Assembly (NCBI GenBank): GCA_015057305.1
Contig: SVES01000001.1
Span: 1 to 64,000, forward strand
Source of the DNA: Pseudobutyrivibrio ruminis
GTDB taxonomy: Bacteria > Bacillota > Clostridia > Lachnospirales > Lachnospiraceae
DNA length: 64,000 nt
Reading direction: 5' to 3'
Made by a program: the position numbers and the translations under genes. Under the pieces are notes generated by a model. The model saw only the letters and a list, made by a program, of their open reading frames with translations, searched no databases and was not told the origin of the DNA. This document shows positions 18,956 through 28,305 of the stretch, piece by piece (position 1 is the first letter of the stretch; every line of letters starts with the position of its first letter).

Positions 18956-19910
18956 TAGAATCTCCTCCATAGGTTCGCTCACTAATAATATACCGAGGAC
19001 GCTGCTTCGTCTCCATGTATGTCTTGCCTACGTACTCACCAATAACACCAAGTGAAATAAGCTGAATACCGCCAAGGAAGCATACTGCTATCATGGTACT
19101 GGTCCAGCCACCAAGTGTATTGCCCAAGAAATGCTGAACAATAGAATATACGATAAGCATAAGACTTATGAATGCCACAAACACACCAAAGCCTGTAATC
19201 ATCCTTATAGGCTTGATACTAAGGGACGTGATACCATCAAAAGCCAGCGACAACATCTTAGAAAGTGGATAATGGCTCTCCCCTGCAATTCGCTCATTGC
19301 GCTCGTAATATACGCTAGTACTTTTGAAACCTACCAGTGGGAACATTCCTCTAAGGAAAATATTTACCTCTTTGTAGTTAGCAAACTCATTTAATACACG
19401 GCTTGATACCAATCTATAGTCCGCATGGTTAAATACCACCTCTGCGCCCATGCTGTTTAAAAGCTTATAAAAGCTCTCCGCTGTAAATCGCTTGAAGAAG
19501 GTATCTGTATCACGCTTGCTACGCACACCATATACTATCTCGCAACCATCAGCATATGCATCTACCATTTCATTCATAGCATTGATGTCATCCTGTCCAT
19601 CGCAGTCAATAGAAATAGTGATATCACAAAGCTCCTTTGCCTCCATAAGGCCTGCAAGAACGGCATTTTGATGACCACGGTTTCTACTTTGTGTAATACC
19701 TACATAATGTTCATCCTGCTTTGCTAAATCCTTGATAATATTCCAGGTATCATCCTTGGAACCATCATTAACAAACATGACTCTGGATTTATCATCAATT
19801 TTGTCAAGCTTTACAAGTTCATTAATCTTTGCTAAAAACTGAGGCGCTGTGATAGGAAGGACCTCTTGTTCGTTGTAGCATGGGATAACTATATAAAGTA
19901 TTGGTTTCAT
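18948..19910 (-). CDS. GtrB/DPM1-like GT2 polyprenyl-phosphate glycosyltransferase
   Basis: A 320-residue protein with an N-terminal GT2 domain (IVIPCYNEQEVLPI, FVNDGSKDDTW, and SIDCDGQDD as metal-binding motif). Two C-terminal membrane hairpin segments (residues about 235-300) end in GVIGEYVGKTYMETKQRPRY. This layout is that of GtrB/CsbB/Ppm-type enzymes that transfer glucose or another hexose from a nucleotide to undecaprenyl phosphate. The following gene is a GT-C-like protein. The sugar cannot be read from sequence. A paralogue lies at 23347-24291. Confidence 0.87.
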   Translation of the reverse strand: MKPILYIVIPCYNEQEVLPITAPQFLAKINELVKLDKIDDKSRVMFVNDGSKDDTWNIIKDLAKQDEHYVGITQSRNRGHQNAVLAGLMEAKELCDITISIDCDGQDDINAMNEMVDAYADGCEIVYGVRSKRDTDTFFKRFTAESFYKLLNSMGAEVVFNHADYRLVSSRVLNEFANYKEVNIFLRGMFPLVGFKSTSVYYERNERIAGESHYPLSKMLSLAFDGITSLSIKPIRMITGFGVFVAFISLMLIVYSIVQHFLGNTLGGWTSTMIAVCFLGGIQLISLGVIGEYVGKTYMETKQRPRYIISERTYGGDSNE

Positions 19911-19936
19911 CTTATTCTCCTTTTCTCCAACGCCTG

Positions 19937-20767
19937 TTATTCGTACATCGCTAATATACGGTCTATGCGTGTGTTGTCACCCCAGACGGCTTTGCTGTCA
20001 TATGGTCGATCCGGAAATGTGCCGTAAGCCAGGCTAATATCGAAGCCATTATCTTCAATGAATTTTTCCACACGGTCTGCAAGCTTCATAGGCTTGCCTG
20101 TGCAACACTCAATGATACCAAGCACTTCGTCCTGCATGGCTGCCTTAGCTACCTGCTCACAGAATAAATCATAGTCCGTAAAATCAAACTGATTCTGGCC
20201 TGTAGTAAATGGAAATGTGGTATCGCCTGCCTCTGCAGCTGCTGTAAGCTTAGAAAAGATGCTACAACCCTTATGTGCATTTCCAACTATATAATAGCCC
20301 CTGAGCCACTGAAGCTTTACTCCTGTATCTTTGCAAAGAAGTATAGTTGCCTGTCTAAGGGCATTTTTAGCTATGCCATACAATGATTGTGGAGCACATG
20401 GTGTATCTGCCTTTATGCAGCCTTCCATGAAGCCTATCTCATGCATTGTTCCCATTACACAAAGCTTTCTGATTCCTGCCTTGCACATCTTCTCTAAGAA
20501 ATCATAGTGATGTGGTAAATCCTTTAAATGATTTTCTGATGCATGTCTAAATCCGTCTCTCCAAGCCAGGTGAATCACCACATCTGGCTTTTCAAAATAA
20601 CCATATGGGTCCTCCAGCTCAAATAGATTTGCATCTATCTTTTTAGCTCGTGAATCCACATCATCTGTATGAAAATCTGTAGCTATTACTTCTGCTCCTA
20701 AATCAAGAAGTGTTTTTACTACGCCTTGGCCTATATAGCCGTTGGCTCCCGTGACTAAATATTTCAT
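19937..20767 (-). CDS. NAD-dependent epimerase/dehydratase (extended SDR)
   Basis: A 276-residue short-chain dehydrogenase of the sugar-nucleotide type. It has the N-terminal Rossmann glycine motif (MKYLVTGANGYIGQG), an acidic residue after strand 2 (ATDFHTDD), and the YxxxK pair in SLYGIAKNALRQ near residue 132. It probably epimerises, reduces or dehydrates a nucleotide sugar. It is shorter than RfbB or GalE (about 330) and lacks their long C-terminal part. A family-2 hairpin lies directly upstream (20797-20881). Confidence 0.78.
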   Translation of the reverse strand: MKYLVTGANGYIGQGVVKTLLDLGAEVIATDFHTDDVDSRAKKIDANLFELEDPYGYFEKPDVVIHLAWRDGFRHASENHLKDLPHHYDFLEKMCKAGIRKLCVMGTMHEIGFMEGCIKADTPCAPQSLYGIAKNALRQATILLCKDTGVKLQWLRGYYIVGNAHKGCSIFSKLTAAAEAGDTTFPFTTGQNQFDFTDYDLFCEQVAKAAMQDEVLGIIECCTGKPMKLADRVEKFIEDNGFDISLAYGTFPDRPYDSKAVWGDNTRIDRILAMYE

Positions 20768-20796
20768 AGTATCTCCTAATCTACTAATCTACTAGC

Positions 20797-20881
20797 CTCT
20801 GTTACAGCAACAAGCCTAATGATTTCTCCGCTCAGCCAACATGCTTCGCTTGAGAAATATTAGAGCTTGTCGCTTACAGAG
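20797..20881. repeat. Family-2 intergenic hairpin, copy 1
   Basis: The outer arms are CTCTGT and ACAGAG. Inner pairing joins ACAAGCCTAAT with ATTAGAGCTTGT and ATTTCTC with GAGAAAT. The left arm GTTACAGCAACAAGC matches the family-2 pattern GTTACGCnnACAAGCATTAT with changes. It lies in the 133-base gap between the unidentified GT-like gene and the epimerase gene, 30 bases before the epimerase start codon. Confidence 0.75.
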
Positions 20882-20900
20882 TTTAAAAACTAATTAAACA

Positions 20901-21974
20901 TTAACCAAGCAATTTATCCAACCATGCGTGGATGCTATAGCGTTTGCGAATGCGCTCATCTTCCACATAAGGCTTATCAAGCCAGTTGGCGTCTGGCAAG
21001 GTGAAGGCGCTATAATCGCCACTTGCCTCAGCTTCATCCGCTTTTGTTGCCAAATCCTCTAAGATAAGGGCATTGTCTGGGTTATAAAACTCGTAGTCCT
21101 TTAGATAAATGTTATTTGTAACAAGCTTACGCCTAATGCCTAAGGTCTCCATTGTACGCATTGTAAGCCCCTGCTGCTTTTCGTGTGCAAGATCTAATAC
21201 AGCCTTTGAATGTAGGCACATATTTCGAATATCCTCTGGCGAGAAGGGTTCAAAGCTAATAATATCCATATCCAGATTTTTAACTTCTTTAGGGTTTGAG
21301 AATTTCTTTCCTCTATACACACTAGGTGGTAAATAAATTTTTAAGCACAGCTTTTTATCTGGATTAGCCTCCTTGAAAGCCTTAAAATATCTATATCTGA
21401 AAGGGAAAAAAGCTGATACACTAACATAATCATATTTATACTCTGCAGGTGGAACTAGCTTTGCTCCATCGAAATCATCTGAGTAAAACAGTGGGAGCAG
21501 TTCATAGCTTGGGTCATTTTTTGCATCCACTGAGTCAAAGGTGGCTCTGTAATCAAAGAGCTTTCCAAGCTGGCCCCCATGTCTCATATTTTCAAAGGAA
21601 TCCCATGCATAATATACAGTTTTGGCTCCTGATTTGAGAGCCTTTTCTTTTATCGTATTTACTGTTTCCTCTGAAATGATATTGCCTCTTATGAGTAAAA
21701 AGTAATCATATCCCCCTGCTGGCATTTGAGCAATAATCTGTTCTGTAAGCTGTTTATTAAACTTTTCAAATATATTTTTCTTTTTGAATATTTTTTCCAG
21801 TTTCTTTAAAACTAAATACTTGGTCTTTTCAGGCTCCTCGTCATAAAACATGACATTGGCACCTCTGGCTATCAAATCATCATGGATTTTGGTCTGATAT
21901 GCATAAAATTGGGGCATTACTATCAGAATGTTTTTTAGTTTTAAATCCACCTTGTAATCAAAATCTGTCTTCAT
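20901..21974 (-). CDS. Putative glycosyltransferase-like polysaccharide biosynthesis protein
   Basis: A 357-residue soluble protein that starts with an acidic leader and then KNILIVMPQFYAYQTKIHDD. It contains YYAWDSFENMRHGGQLG and FDYRATFDSVDA, a pattern seen in uncharacterised lipopolysaccharide/capsule proteins with a GT-B-like fold. The C-terminal half has LDLAHEKQQGLTMRTMETLG, which resembles the donor-site loop of CgeB-type glycosyltransferases. A sugar-transfer role is likely but not proved. It follows the first phosphoglycosyl transferase by 5 bases, so it may add the second sugar of a repeat unit. Confidence 0.6.
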   Translation of the reverse strand: MKTDFDYKVDLKLKNILIVMPQFYAYQTKIHDDLIARGANVMFYDEEPEKTKYLVLKKLEKIFKKKNIFEKFNKQLTEQIIAQMPAGGYDYFLLIRGNIISEETVNTIKEKALKSGAKTVYYAWDSFENMRHGGQLGKLFDYRATFDSVDAKNDPSYELLPLFYSDDFDGAKLVPPAEYKYDYVSVSAFFPFRYRYFKAFKEANPDKKLCLKIYLPPSVYRGKKFSNPKEVKNLDMDIISFEPFSPEDIRNMCLHSKAVLDLAHEKQQGLTMRTMETLGIRRKLVTNNIYLKDYEFYNPDNALILEDLATKADEAEASGDYSAFTLPDANWLDKPYVEDERIRKRYSIHAWLDKLLG

Positions 21975-21979
21975 AAATA

Positions 21980-23347
21980 TTAATCATTATCCTCATCTGA
22001 GTTTATAGATGCTAATATTTCCTCCGCTGTAGCAACCTTATCGAAGCCCTCTGTGCTTTCTTTCTTAAACACAATCCTGATTGTCATTAAAATCAGCTTC
22101 AAATCCAATAGAAAGCTGTAGTTTTCGATATACATCAAATCCAGCTTAATCTTATCATAAGCTGATGTATTATATTTACCATAAATCTGCGCAAATCCAG
22201 TGAGACCACCCTTTACCTTGCTTCTGAATTCAAACTCTGGAATGGCTGCAGTATATTTTTCCACATGCTCCGTACGTTCTGGACGAGGACCTACGATTGA
22301 CATATCTCCCTTTATGATATTAAAAATCTGAGGAAGCTCGTCAATTCTGGTAGCACGAATAACATGACCTACCTTTGTAATTCTGTCATCATCATCTGTG
22401 GCTGGACGCTGTTCTGCGTCTTCAACCATGCTTCGAAATTTAAGGATGTCGAATACCTTGCCATCCTTTGTAACACGGGCCTGTTTGTAAAACACTGGAC
22501 CATGGTCCTCTAGCTTAATAGCAATGGCTACAATCAACATAAGTGGCGAAAGAACAACTGCTGCAATACAGCACAAAACCACATCAAAGAATCTCTTTAC
22601 AAGCTCCTGCTCAGGAGTAAGTCCAGTGGTGTTAATCATAATAAGCGGGGTGTCAAACTGATGAATATCCTCTCCACCTGATATGATAACATCTGAGATT
22701 TTTGGTGTGATATAAGTCTCTATCTCATGCATATAGCAATATTTAATTAAATCATTTCTCTGCTTAGCACTGACATCTGAAATAACGATTCCATCGTAGT
22801 TTTCAAGCTCTGCAAATATTTTTTCAAGTCCTTCATCTATGCTAATAATTTTTTTAATATTGTAGCTATCAGCACGTGTGTCCATCTTAAGCTTTAGGCC
22901 TACTGACTCCTTTACTCCGTAAACCATCAAAAGCTTGCTAGCCTTTGAATGTTTATTGTAAATGGCAAAGAAAATGTATACAAAAATTCCTGAGATAACA
23001 AAATCTCCTAAAGTCAGGCATATCATTGGAAGTGGTGGAATCATTACATTTGCCATTAAAGACAACTGCAAATAAGTAACCACATTCACTATGAATATGG
23101 CAATCCATTGGGAAAACAATACGTCTGCAATTCTGAGAATTCCAAATTTGAATCCCTCACATAAATGGATAATTACCAGATTCAAAATAAAGTAAACACC
23201 CATGAAGACATATTTGCCACGTCCCCACATAGGATGAAAGTACTCCCAATCAAAAATGAATGTCCAGTACACATAAAGATATACAAATGTTAAAACCAGA
23301 ATCTCTATTAGACCTTCTAATTTTCTAATAGAATTTTTATTTTTCAC
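21980..23347 (-). CDS. Polyprenyl-phosphate sugar phosphotransferase (initiating PGT)
   Basis: A 455-residue protein with four N-terminal membrane segments, a soluble middle domain, and a C-terminal bacterial sugar-transferase domain starting near residue 248. Hallmarks are KRFFDVVLCCIAAVVLSPLM, GPVFYKQARV, ILKFRSM and IRATRIDELPQIFNIIKGDM with SIVGPRPER. It moves a sugar-1-phosphate from a nucleotide donor to undecaprenyl phosphate, the first step of repeat-unit assembly. A second enzyme of the same plan is at 42717-44099, so two initiations are encoded. It overlaps the GT2 gene by one base. Confidence 0.9.
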   Translation of the reverse strand: MKNKNSIRKLEGLIEILVLTFVYLYVYWTFIFDWEYFHPMWGRGKYVFMGVYFILNLVIIHLCEGFKFGILRIADVLFSQWIAIFIVNVVTYLQLSLMANVMIPPLPMICLTLGDFVISGIFVYIFFAIYNKHSKASKLLMVYGVKESVGLKLKMDTRADSYNIKKIISIDEGLEKIFAELENYDGIVISDVSAKQRNDLIKYCYMHEIETYITPKISDVIISGGEDIHQFDTPLIMINTTGLTPEQELVKRFFDVVLCCIAAVVLSPLMLIVAIAIKLEDHGPVFYKQARVTKDGKVFDILKFRSMVEDAEQRPATDDDDRITKVGHVIRATRIDELPQIFNIIKGDMSIVGPRPERTEHVEKYTAAIPEFEFRSKVKGGLTGFAQIYGKYNTSAYDKIKLDLMYIENYSFLLDLKLILMTIRIVFKKESTEGFDKVATAEEILASINSDEDND

Positions 23348-24291
23348 TAGTCCTCATTCTCCTTACTATATCTGTCCTTAACAATAAACTGTGGTGAATT
23401 GTTTGCATTAATAAAGATTCTGCCTACATATTCTCCAAGCATTCCAAGCATAATCATCTGAAAGCCACCTAAAAGCAATATGGCTGCCATCATTGATGTC
23501 CAGCCCTCCAAATCTCCCTTTAAAAGAGTGTGAATTACTATAAAAACTGTAAGTATAAATCCCATCAATGTAGCTACTATGCCAAGTATTGATGTAACTC
23601 TAAGGGGTTTTATAGAAAATGATATAAAGCCATCTAGCCACAAGCTAACAAGCTTGCTTAGTGTATAGGTGCTTTTTCCAACCTCTCTGGCTTTATGGTC
23701 CACATAAACATTGGCAATGTTATCTGTAACTCTGAGAATTAATCCCCAAATATATGGATATGCTCCATTATATTTAATCATTTCGTCTCTGACAAATGAT
23801 GTAATAATAAAATAGCTGTTAAGCTCCAGATTCTTTGGCTTTCCTATAAGCTCTGTTGCCATAACATCATTTAGGTCATGACCAAACTTTTTAAAGGCTG
23901 TGTCCTTCTTTTCGTGATATTTTGAAAATACTGCATCATATCCCTCTTGGATTTTTTCCAATAGCTTATGAGCTTCTGATGGTGGATTCTGTCCATCATC
24001 ATCCAACACTATCATATAATCACCAGTAGCATTAGTAAGGCCACACATGGTAGCGCTATCCTGACCAAAATTCTTTGAAAGGTTTAAAGCAACTACTCTA
24101 CTGTCCTTATCTGCCAGCTTCTTTAACACATTAAATGTATTATCCTTAGAGCCATCATTTACTAATACCATTTCGATATTATATTTGTCCCTTGGAAATT
24201 CCTCTTCAATACCTGCGACAACATCTGCAATGGTGTCCTGTGAATAGTAGCAGGGTATAACAAAAGAAATTTTTTTGTCTAGTAAAGCCAA
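23347..24291 (-). CDS. GtrB-like GT2 polyprenyl-phosphate glycosyltransferase
   Basis: A 314-residue protein with the same plan as the gene at 18948. The GT2 domain has VIPCYYSQDTIADV, LVNDGSKDNTF and VLDDDGQNPPSE; two C-terminal membrane segments end with GMLGEYVGRIFINANNSPQF. It is expected to make an undecaprenyl-phosphate-linked monosaccharide. It lies between a Wzy-like protein and the phosphoglycosyl transferase. The metal motif is DDDGQ, against DCDGQ in the paralogue. Confidence 0.85.
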   Translation of the reverse strand: MALLDKKISFVIPCYYSQDTIADVVAGIEEEFPRDKYNIEMVLVNDGSKDNTFNVLKKLADKDSRVVALNLSKNFGQDSATMCGLTNATGDYMIVLDDDGQNPPSEAHKLLEKIQEGYDAVFSKYHEKKDTAFKKFGHDLNDVMATELIGKPKNLELNSYFIITSFVRDEMIKYNGAYPYIWGLILRVTDNIANVYVDHKAREVGKSTYTLSKLVSLWLDGFISFSIKPLRVTSILGIVATLMGFILTVFIVIHTLLKGDLEGWTSMMAAILLLGGFQMIMLGMLGEYVGRIFINANNSPQFIVKDRYSKENED

Positions 24292-24308
24292 TTTTTTCTC
24301 CTTAATAA

Positions 24309-25571
24309 CTAGTTCTCTTTATCTGTACTTGGTGCCTTCAAAAAACAATATACCGCCAAATACAAATAATATGGTGTCATATATTTATAAAACATCTCAA
24401 GTCCCAGATTCATGAAAAAGATAGATGCTAAAAATGATAATCCCATCACCTTAGCCATATGAGACTTTGACTTGATTACATCAATAAATTGTTTTACTGG
24501 GTACCAGTAATAGGTAATTACACCGACAAATCCAAATCCAAATAGCAGCTCCAGAATGTTCATGTGGGTCTGTATATTTCTGTAACTGATTACTCCATCT
24601 ACATAGTACTCTTCAAGCTTTGAATATGGCATAGTCATAAATGAATAAAAACCATGTCCAAGAATAGGCTTTTCCCAGAAATGCTTCTTAAAAGCGTCTA
24701 TTACTGCCAGCCTCTGACCTGTACTGGTATGCAAATCATATTCACCTGAATTATCTGAAAATGCTGTAAATACTTCTACAAGCCTGTAGCCTAAAATATC
24801 ATAGAGCATTGGTACGGCAAGCACTGCAATGGTTGCCACTACAACAAATATCACCATGAAGGCAATATATTTTTTAACATCCCTCTTATTTTTTGCTGTG
24901 CTAAGTAGCATAATTCCAATAACAAGAACCATTGGAAGAGCTGAGGATTTAGATCCTGTAAGGACTATACCAATCATTCCTGCAAGAGCTGGCAGAATGT
25001 ATGGTACTATCCTTTTCAACACTATAATGGAATAAAATATAGGAATAAGCATTAACAAATACAAGTTTCCTGTATCGATATCACTACCACCTGGCACCTC
25101 ACCAAGTCTGTAAAATTCGCCTCTAAAGGCATATTCCCACAAATAATCATATTTCATGGTGGTGATGAATGTGGCTATAATCACAATCACACCAACAGGG
25201 CTAAGTACTTCTATCAGCTGTTCTCTATTATGCCACAAAATCTCATAGCATAATACTGCTGGCCCAATGGTAAGAATTGTATATTGCATACTATAAATAT
25301 CATTACTATCAAATAGCATAAAATGTCCGTACACAAACTGTAAAGCCTGGAACAATACCAACCATAAGATTGCTACATTAAAAATGCTTTTCTTTGTGGC
25401 TTCAAAGTCCATTTTAGTCAGGACAAGGCAATATATAAATCCAATTCCATCAGCTATCAGATTCATGACTATGGCATAATCCTTTGTAACACCATAATCA
25501 CATCTTATGTATATAATCAATGCAAGAATTATGATTGATATAATTTTTTTGTTTTTCTTTATGAAATCCAT
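24309..25571 (-). CDS. Wzy/O-antigen-ligase-like polymerase
   Basis: A 420-residue protein with about 11 membrane segments. A long extracytoplasmic loop contains KPILGHGFYSFM and IQTHMNILELLFGFGFVG, the Wzy_C pattern. TGSKSSALPMVLV earlier matches the basic motif in these enzymes. It most likely polymerises the lipid-linked repeat unit. The start is ATG at 25571, with AGGAGA 8 bases upstream. It is of normal Wzy length, unlike the 716-residue relative at 3487-5637. Confidence 0.8.
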   Translation of the reverse strand: MDFIKKNKKIISIIILALIIYIRCDYGVTKDYAIVMNLIADGIGFIYCLVLTKMDFEATKKSIFNVAILWLVLFQALQFVYGHFMLFDSNDIYSMQYTILTIGPAVLCYEILWHNREQLIEVLSPVGVIVIIATFITTMKYDYLWEYAFRGEFYRLGEVPGGSDIDTGNLYLLMLIPIFYSIIVLKRIVPYILPALAGMIGIVLTGSKSSALPMVLVIGIMLLSTAKNKRDVKKYIAFMVIFVVVATIAVLAVPMLYDILGYRLVEVFTAFSDNSGEYDLHTSTGQRLAVIDAFKKHFWEKPILGHGFYSFMTMPYSKLEEYYVDGVISYRNIQTHMNILELLFGFGFVGVITYYWYPVKQFIDVIKSKSHMAKVMGLSFLASIFFMNLGLEMFYKYMTPYYLYLAVYCFLKAPSTDKEN

Positions 25572-25600
25572 CAAAGAAATCTCCTAATAAAAAGCTCTCT

Positions 25601-27157
25601 CTATAATCCAAACACATTTGGAGCCGACTTATACCAGACAATTCTGGTATCTATTCCCTGCAAATATCCTGCCAATGCACCTGCTGAATAATCAGGGCTG
25701 GTCATGATTTTATCAGGCGTATCAAATATAGCCACCTCTGGACTACAAGCCTCATAAAAGCCTGTGGTCTCGGGCATACTGTTGCTTCCATGGTGACCAC
25801 ACTGCAGGATATCTACATCTAGCTCCTTTGCATAATTTTCTACAAGATATTCTGCCAAGTATTGGCTGTGTGCATCGCCACACACCAGCATGCTTCTATC
25901 CTCTGTCTCCATTCTAAAAACTAAGGAAGCATTGTTTGGAATATCTTCATTATTTCCTAGAACCACTGTATCACATGAATTTATAAATGTAAGTGTTAGA
26001 TTGTCACTAAATTGAAGCTTTTCATCACGACTTACTTGGTGAATATTTTCATCCCCCTCCGTAAGTTCCATAAAGGCTTCATATGTGTCAACATCATCCC
26101 ACTCCTGTAGATTCAAATCATAAAATATATCCGTGGTCAACGGTGTCACATAAATCTCATCTATTTTTATTTCTTTAGGGTCTGCATAAATAGCGTTAAA
26201 TGCATCTATATGATCCTGGTGATAATGAGTCAGAATCCAGGCATCCACTTCGCCCCCAAGCTCCATTATTGCATCTCTAACGGTCTGCTCATTTTCAGCA
26301 TCACCGCCATCAATAACAATAAGCGTACCATCATCTGTATTTTCTACAGTATAAAACATTCCCTGGTCTCCTGAGGCCATTGGGTATTCTGTAACAAGCC
26401 AGTTAGGATTAAATGGGGTTAATACCGCATAATTTGCCGTGCGTCCGTATAGGGTAAAACCATAATTTAGAAAGGCATCTAGGGTATCCTGATTAGCCCA
26501 TACTACAACATAATCCACATTATTAGCACTGGCATAGCGAGCCACATCATCTACCTCTGGAGCAATGCTCTCAAGCTCTAGCGCTTCATCTGGAACTGAC
26601 CTAGAGTATGGCATAGAAAATCTGCTATCCACCTGACGCAGGTATACAGCTATATTCTGAGGCGCCATTATGCGGATGCTGTCACCTTCGTAATCTGCAA
26701 ATATATCACAAATCGTTATAACATCCTGGGGCACCTTATTTCGGTTCTCAGCCTTTGTAAACCAATCTTCTGTATAAATACAGTTGCCAAATACAGCAAG
26801 CACGATACAAACTGCCAACATTCCCATTAGCTTTTTGGCACCAGTAAGTTGCTTTAGCAAAAGTGTAAACATATACGCTATCACTATCATCACTGGAATC
26901 AAGCTAAAAAACCTGAGATAATACTGGTCAAAGGTGGTGCTTTCCAGAATTTTCTTACTGCAATACAGTGTGATTGGGTTATATATGAAAACTAACACCA
27001 ACAGCGAAAACCACAGCAGGGTGTATCGTTTTATTTTTTCTTTTTCTAGTATGAATATCCCAACTAATGCTGCTACGAAAATCAGTGCATAGCCGACATT
27101 CCAGTATTGGCGGGTCATACTAAGGAAATATTTTAGTGAAACCATCTCTGCCACCAA
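25601..27157 (-). CDS. Membrane segment plus ComEC-like metallo-beta-lactamase domain (possible 3' half of a split gene)
   Basis: 518 residues. Residues 20-128 hold about four hydrophobic segments; 130-255 form a soluble domain; about 260-518 are a metallo-beta-lactamase fold. The metal ligands are visible: THYHQDH (H311, H313, D315, H316), CGDAHSQ and CGHHGSN, the pattern of the ComEC/Rec2 C-terminal hydrolase. The frame opens at TTG 27157, with an ATG at 27145, and neither has a strong ribosome binding site. The N-terminal part reads like the missing rear half of the upstream membrane protein, so the two frames may be one gene broken by a one-base deletion in an A run at 27165-27169. The role in a glycan locus is unknown. 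Confidence 0.7.
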   Translation of the reverse strand: MVAEMVSLKYFLSMTRQYWNVGYALIFVAALVGIFILEKEKIKRYTLLWFSLLVLVFIYNPITLYCSKKILESTTFDQYYLRFFSLIPVMIVIAYMFTLLLKQLTGAKKLMGMLAVCIVLAVFGNCIYTEDWFTKAENRNKVPQDVITICDIFADYEGDSIRIMAPQNIAVYLRQVDSRFSMPYSRSVPDEALELESIAPEVDDVARYASANNVDYVVVWANQDTLDAFLNYGFTLYGRTANYAVLTPFNPNWLVTEYPMASGDQGMFYTVENTDDGTLIVIDGGDAENEQTVRDAIMELGGEVDAWILTHYHQDHIDAFNAIYADPKEIKIDEIYVTPLTTDIFYDLNLQEWDDVDTYEAFMELTEGDENIHQVSRDEKLQFSDNLTLTFINSCDTVVLGNNEDIPNNASLVFRMETEDRSMLVCGDAHSQYLAEYLVENYAKELDVDILQCGHHGSNSMPETTGFYEACSPEVAIFDTPDKIMTSPDYSAGALAGYLQGIDTRIVWYKSAPNVFGL

Positions 27158-28305
27158 CTCGTAGTTTTTCTAAATTTAAAATACTTATGATCGTAGCCCT
27201 GCATATCATGCTGAAGCATCCATATGAAGGCATAGAAAACAACCAAATAAATTGGCCCAATCAAACTGGCCACCAAATATCTAACTGCATATATTTTTCT
27301 ATGATAAATACACATCAGAAGCCACACCAATACTACAAGAATTGGTATAAACAATGCTGCAAGGGATGTCAGCGAGCTAACTCCTAAAGAAATTGCTGCA
27401 ATCGGCAACAAATAGGTATTGCTAATCTTTTCCTTGTATGCCCTTATAAGGAAAAACATAAAAAATGGCACTGCTATGACTGAAAGTACAGCCTTTCCCT
27501 GCCAAATCGCTCCCAGCAATCTAAATGTGCTGGAATAATGTGAATATAATCCAAATATATAGGCTATTGAAAGGACGATTAAGAATACCAACCTATCCTC
27601 CAGCTTTCTAAACAAGAATTTTGCTATATAGTAAAAATTGATATAAGCCAAAAGCAACAAAAATACTGGCAGTATGGTGTGATACACTGTGGTCACTTCA
27701 AAGCCTGTGGTCTTGGCAAGCATTGACACATAAGTTCCCCAAGATGCCACTGCTCTCTTTTCTGCCACGTTTGGCATGGTGCCATCTATAAAATTAACAT
27801 AGGAAAGTGTATCACTAGTGATTGTATCCTGACTTGTAACCACATAATCGTAGTCATCATATGACCACTGATTTATCTCATAGGCAAAAGCCATATACAT
27901 TTGAAAAACCAGGATAATGATGAATATAAGCAAATAAATCATATTGAATCTATCTGCAATTAAATCAAGCTTTCCATTTATAAGCTTTATTCTCAACTTT
28001 GTGATGGCTTTGCTGAGGCTCTTTCGTTCTAGGCAAATCCAAAGAATAAGCAATACTGCAAGAACAAAGCCATATACCTTTAATAGAAGTGTAAATCCTC
28101 CTATTACAGGGTCAACAAAGGTGCACCAATTCTGAATCCATTCCACAATAGAATACAAAATATAAAAGATTGCCAGATTACCAAAGAAGCCTACTAGATA
28201 ATCGGCAATCCAACCTGTTCTCGCCCGATATGTAATTAGTCTGCCTATCATTATCGGCACTAATGTAAAGTGCAAAATGAAGACGCAAGCTCGAAGTATT
28301 GTCAT
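27133..28305 (-). CDS. Polytopic membrane protein, probably the 5' half of a split gene
   Basis: 390 residues with about ten membrane segments. The first long loop carries QWSYDDYDYVVTSQDT, an acidic motif like that in GT-C-type and DUF6077-type membrane proteins. It stops abruptly after SWWQRWFH, right after the last membrane helix, where relatives continue with more helices and a soluble tail. That continuation is present in the next frame (25601-27157), which overlaps by 25 bases. It starts at ATG 28305, next to the stop of the CMP-sugar synthetase gene. It is either truncated, frameshifted, or translated separately and paired with the next protein. Confidence 0.65.
   Translation of the reverse strand: MTILRACVFILHFTLVPIMIGRLITYRARTGWIADYLVGFFGNLAIFYILYSIVEWIQNWCTFVDPVIGGFTLLLKVYGFVLAVLLILWICLERKSLSKAITKLRIKLINGKLDLIADRFNMIYLLIFIIILVFQMYMAFAYEINQWSYDDYDYVVTSQDTITSDTLSYVNFIDGTMPNVAEKRAVASWGTYVSMLAKTTGFEVTTVYHTILPVFLLLLAYINFYYIAKFLFRKLEDRLVFLIVLSIAYIFGLYSHYSSTFRLLGAIWQGKAVLSVIAVPFFMFFLIRAYKEKISNTYLLPIAAISLGVSSLTSLAALFIPILVVLVWLLMCIYHRKIYAVRYLVASLIGPIYLVVFYAFIWMLQHDMQGYDHKYFKFRKTTSWWQRWFH

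Noticed and set aside
27135-27172. Programmed -1 frameshift joining the two membrane/hydrolase frames
   Set aside because: The zero-frame codons AGA AAA ACT do not form an X XXY YYZ heptamer, and five A are too few for efficient transcriptional slippage; a one-base deletion is more likely.
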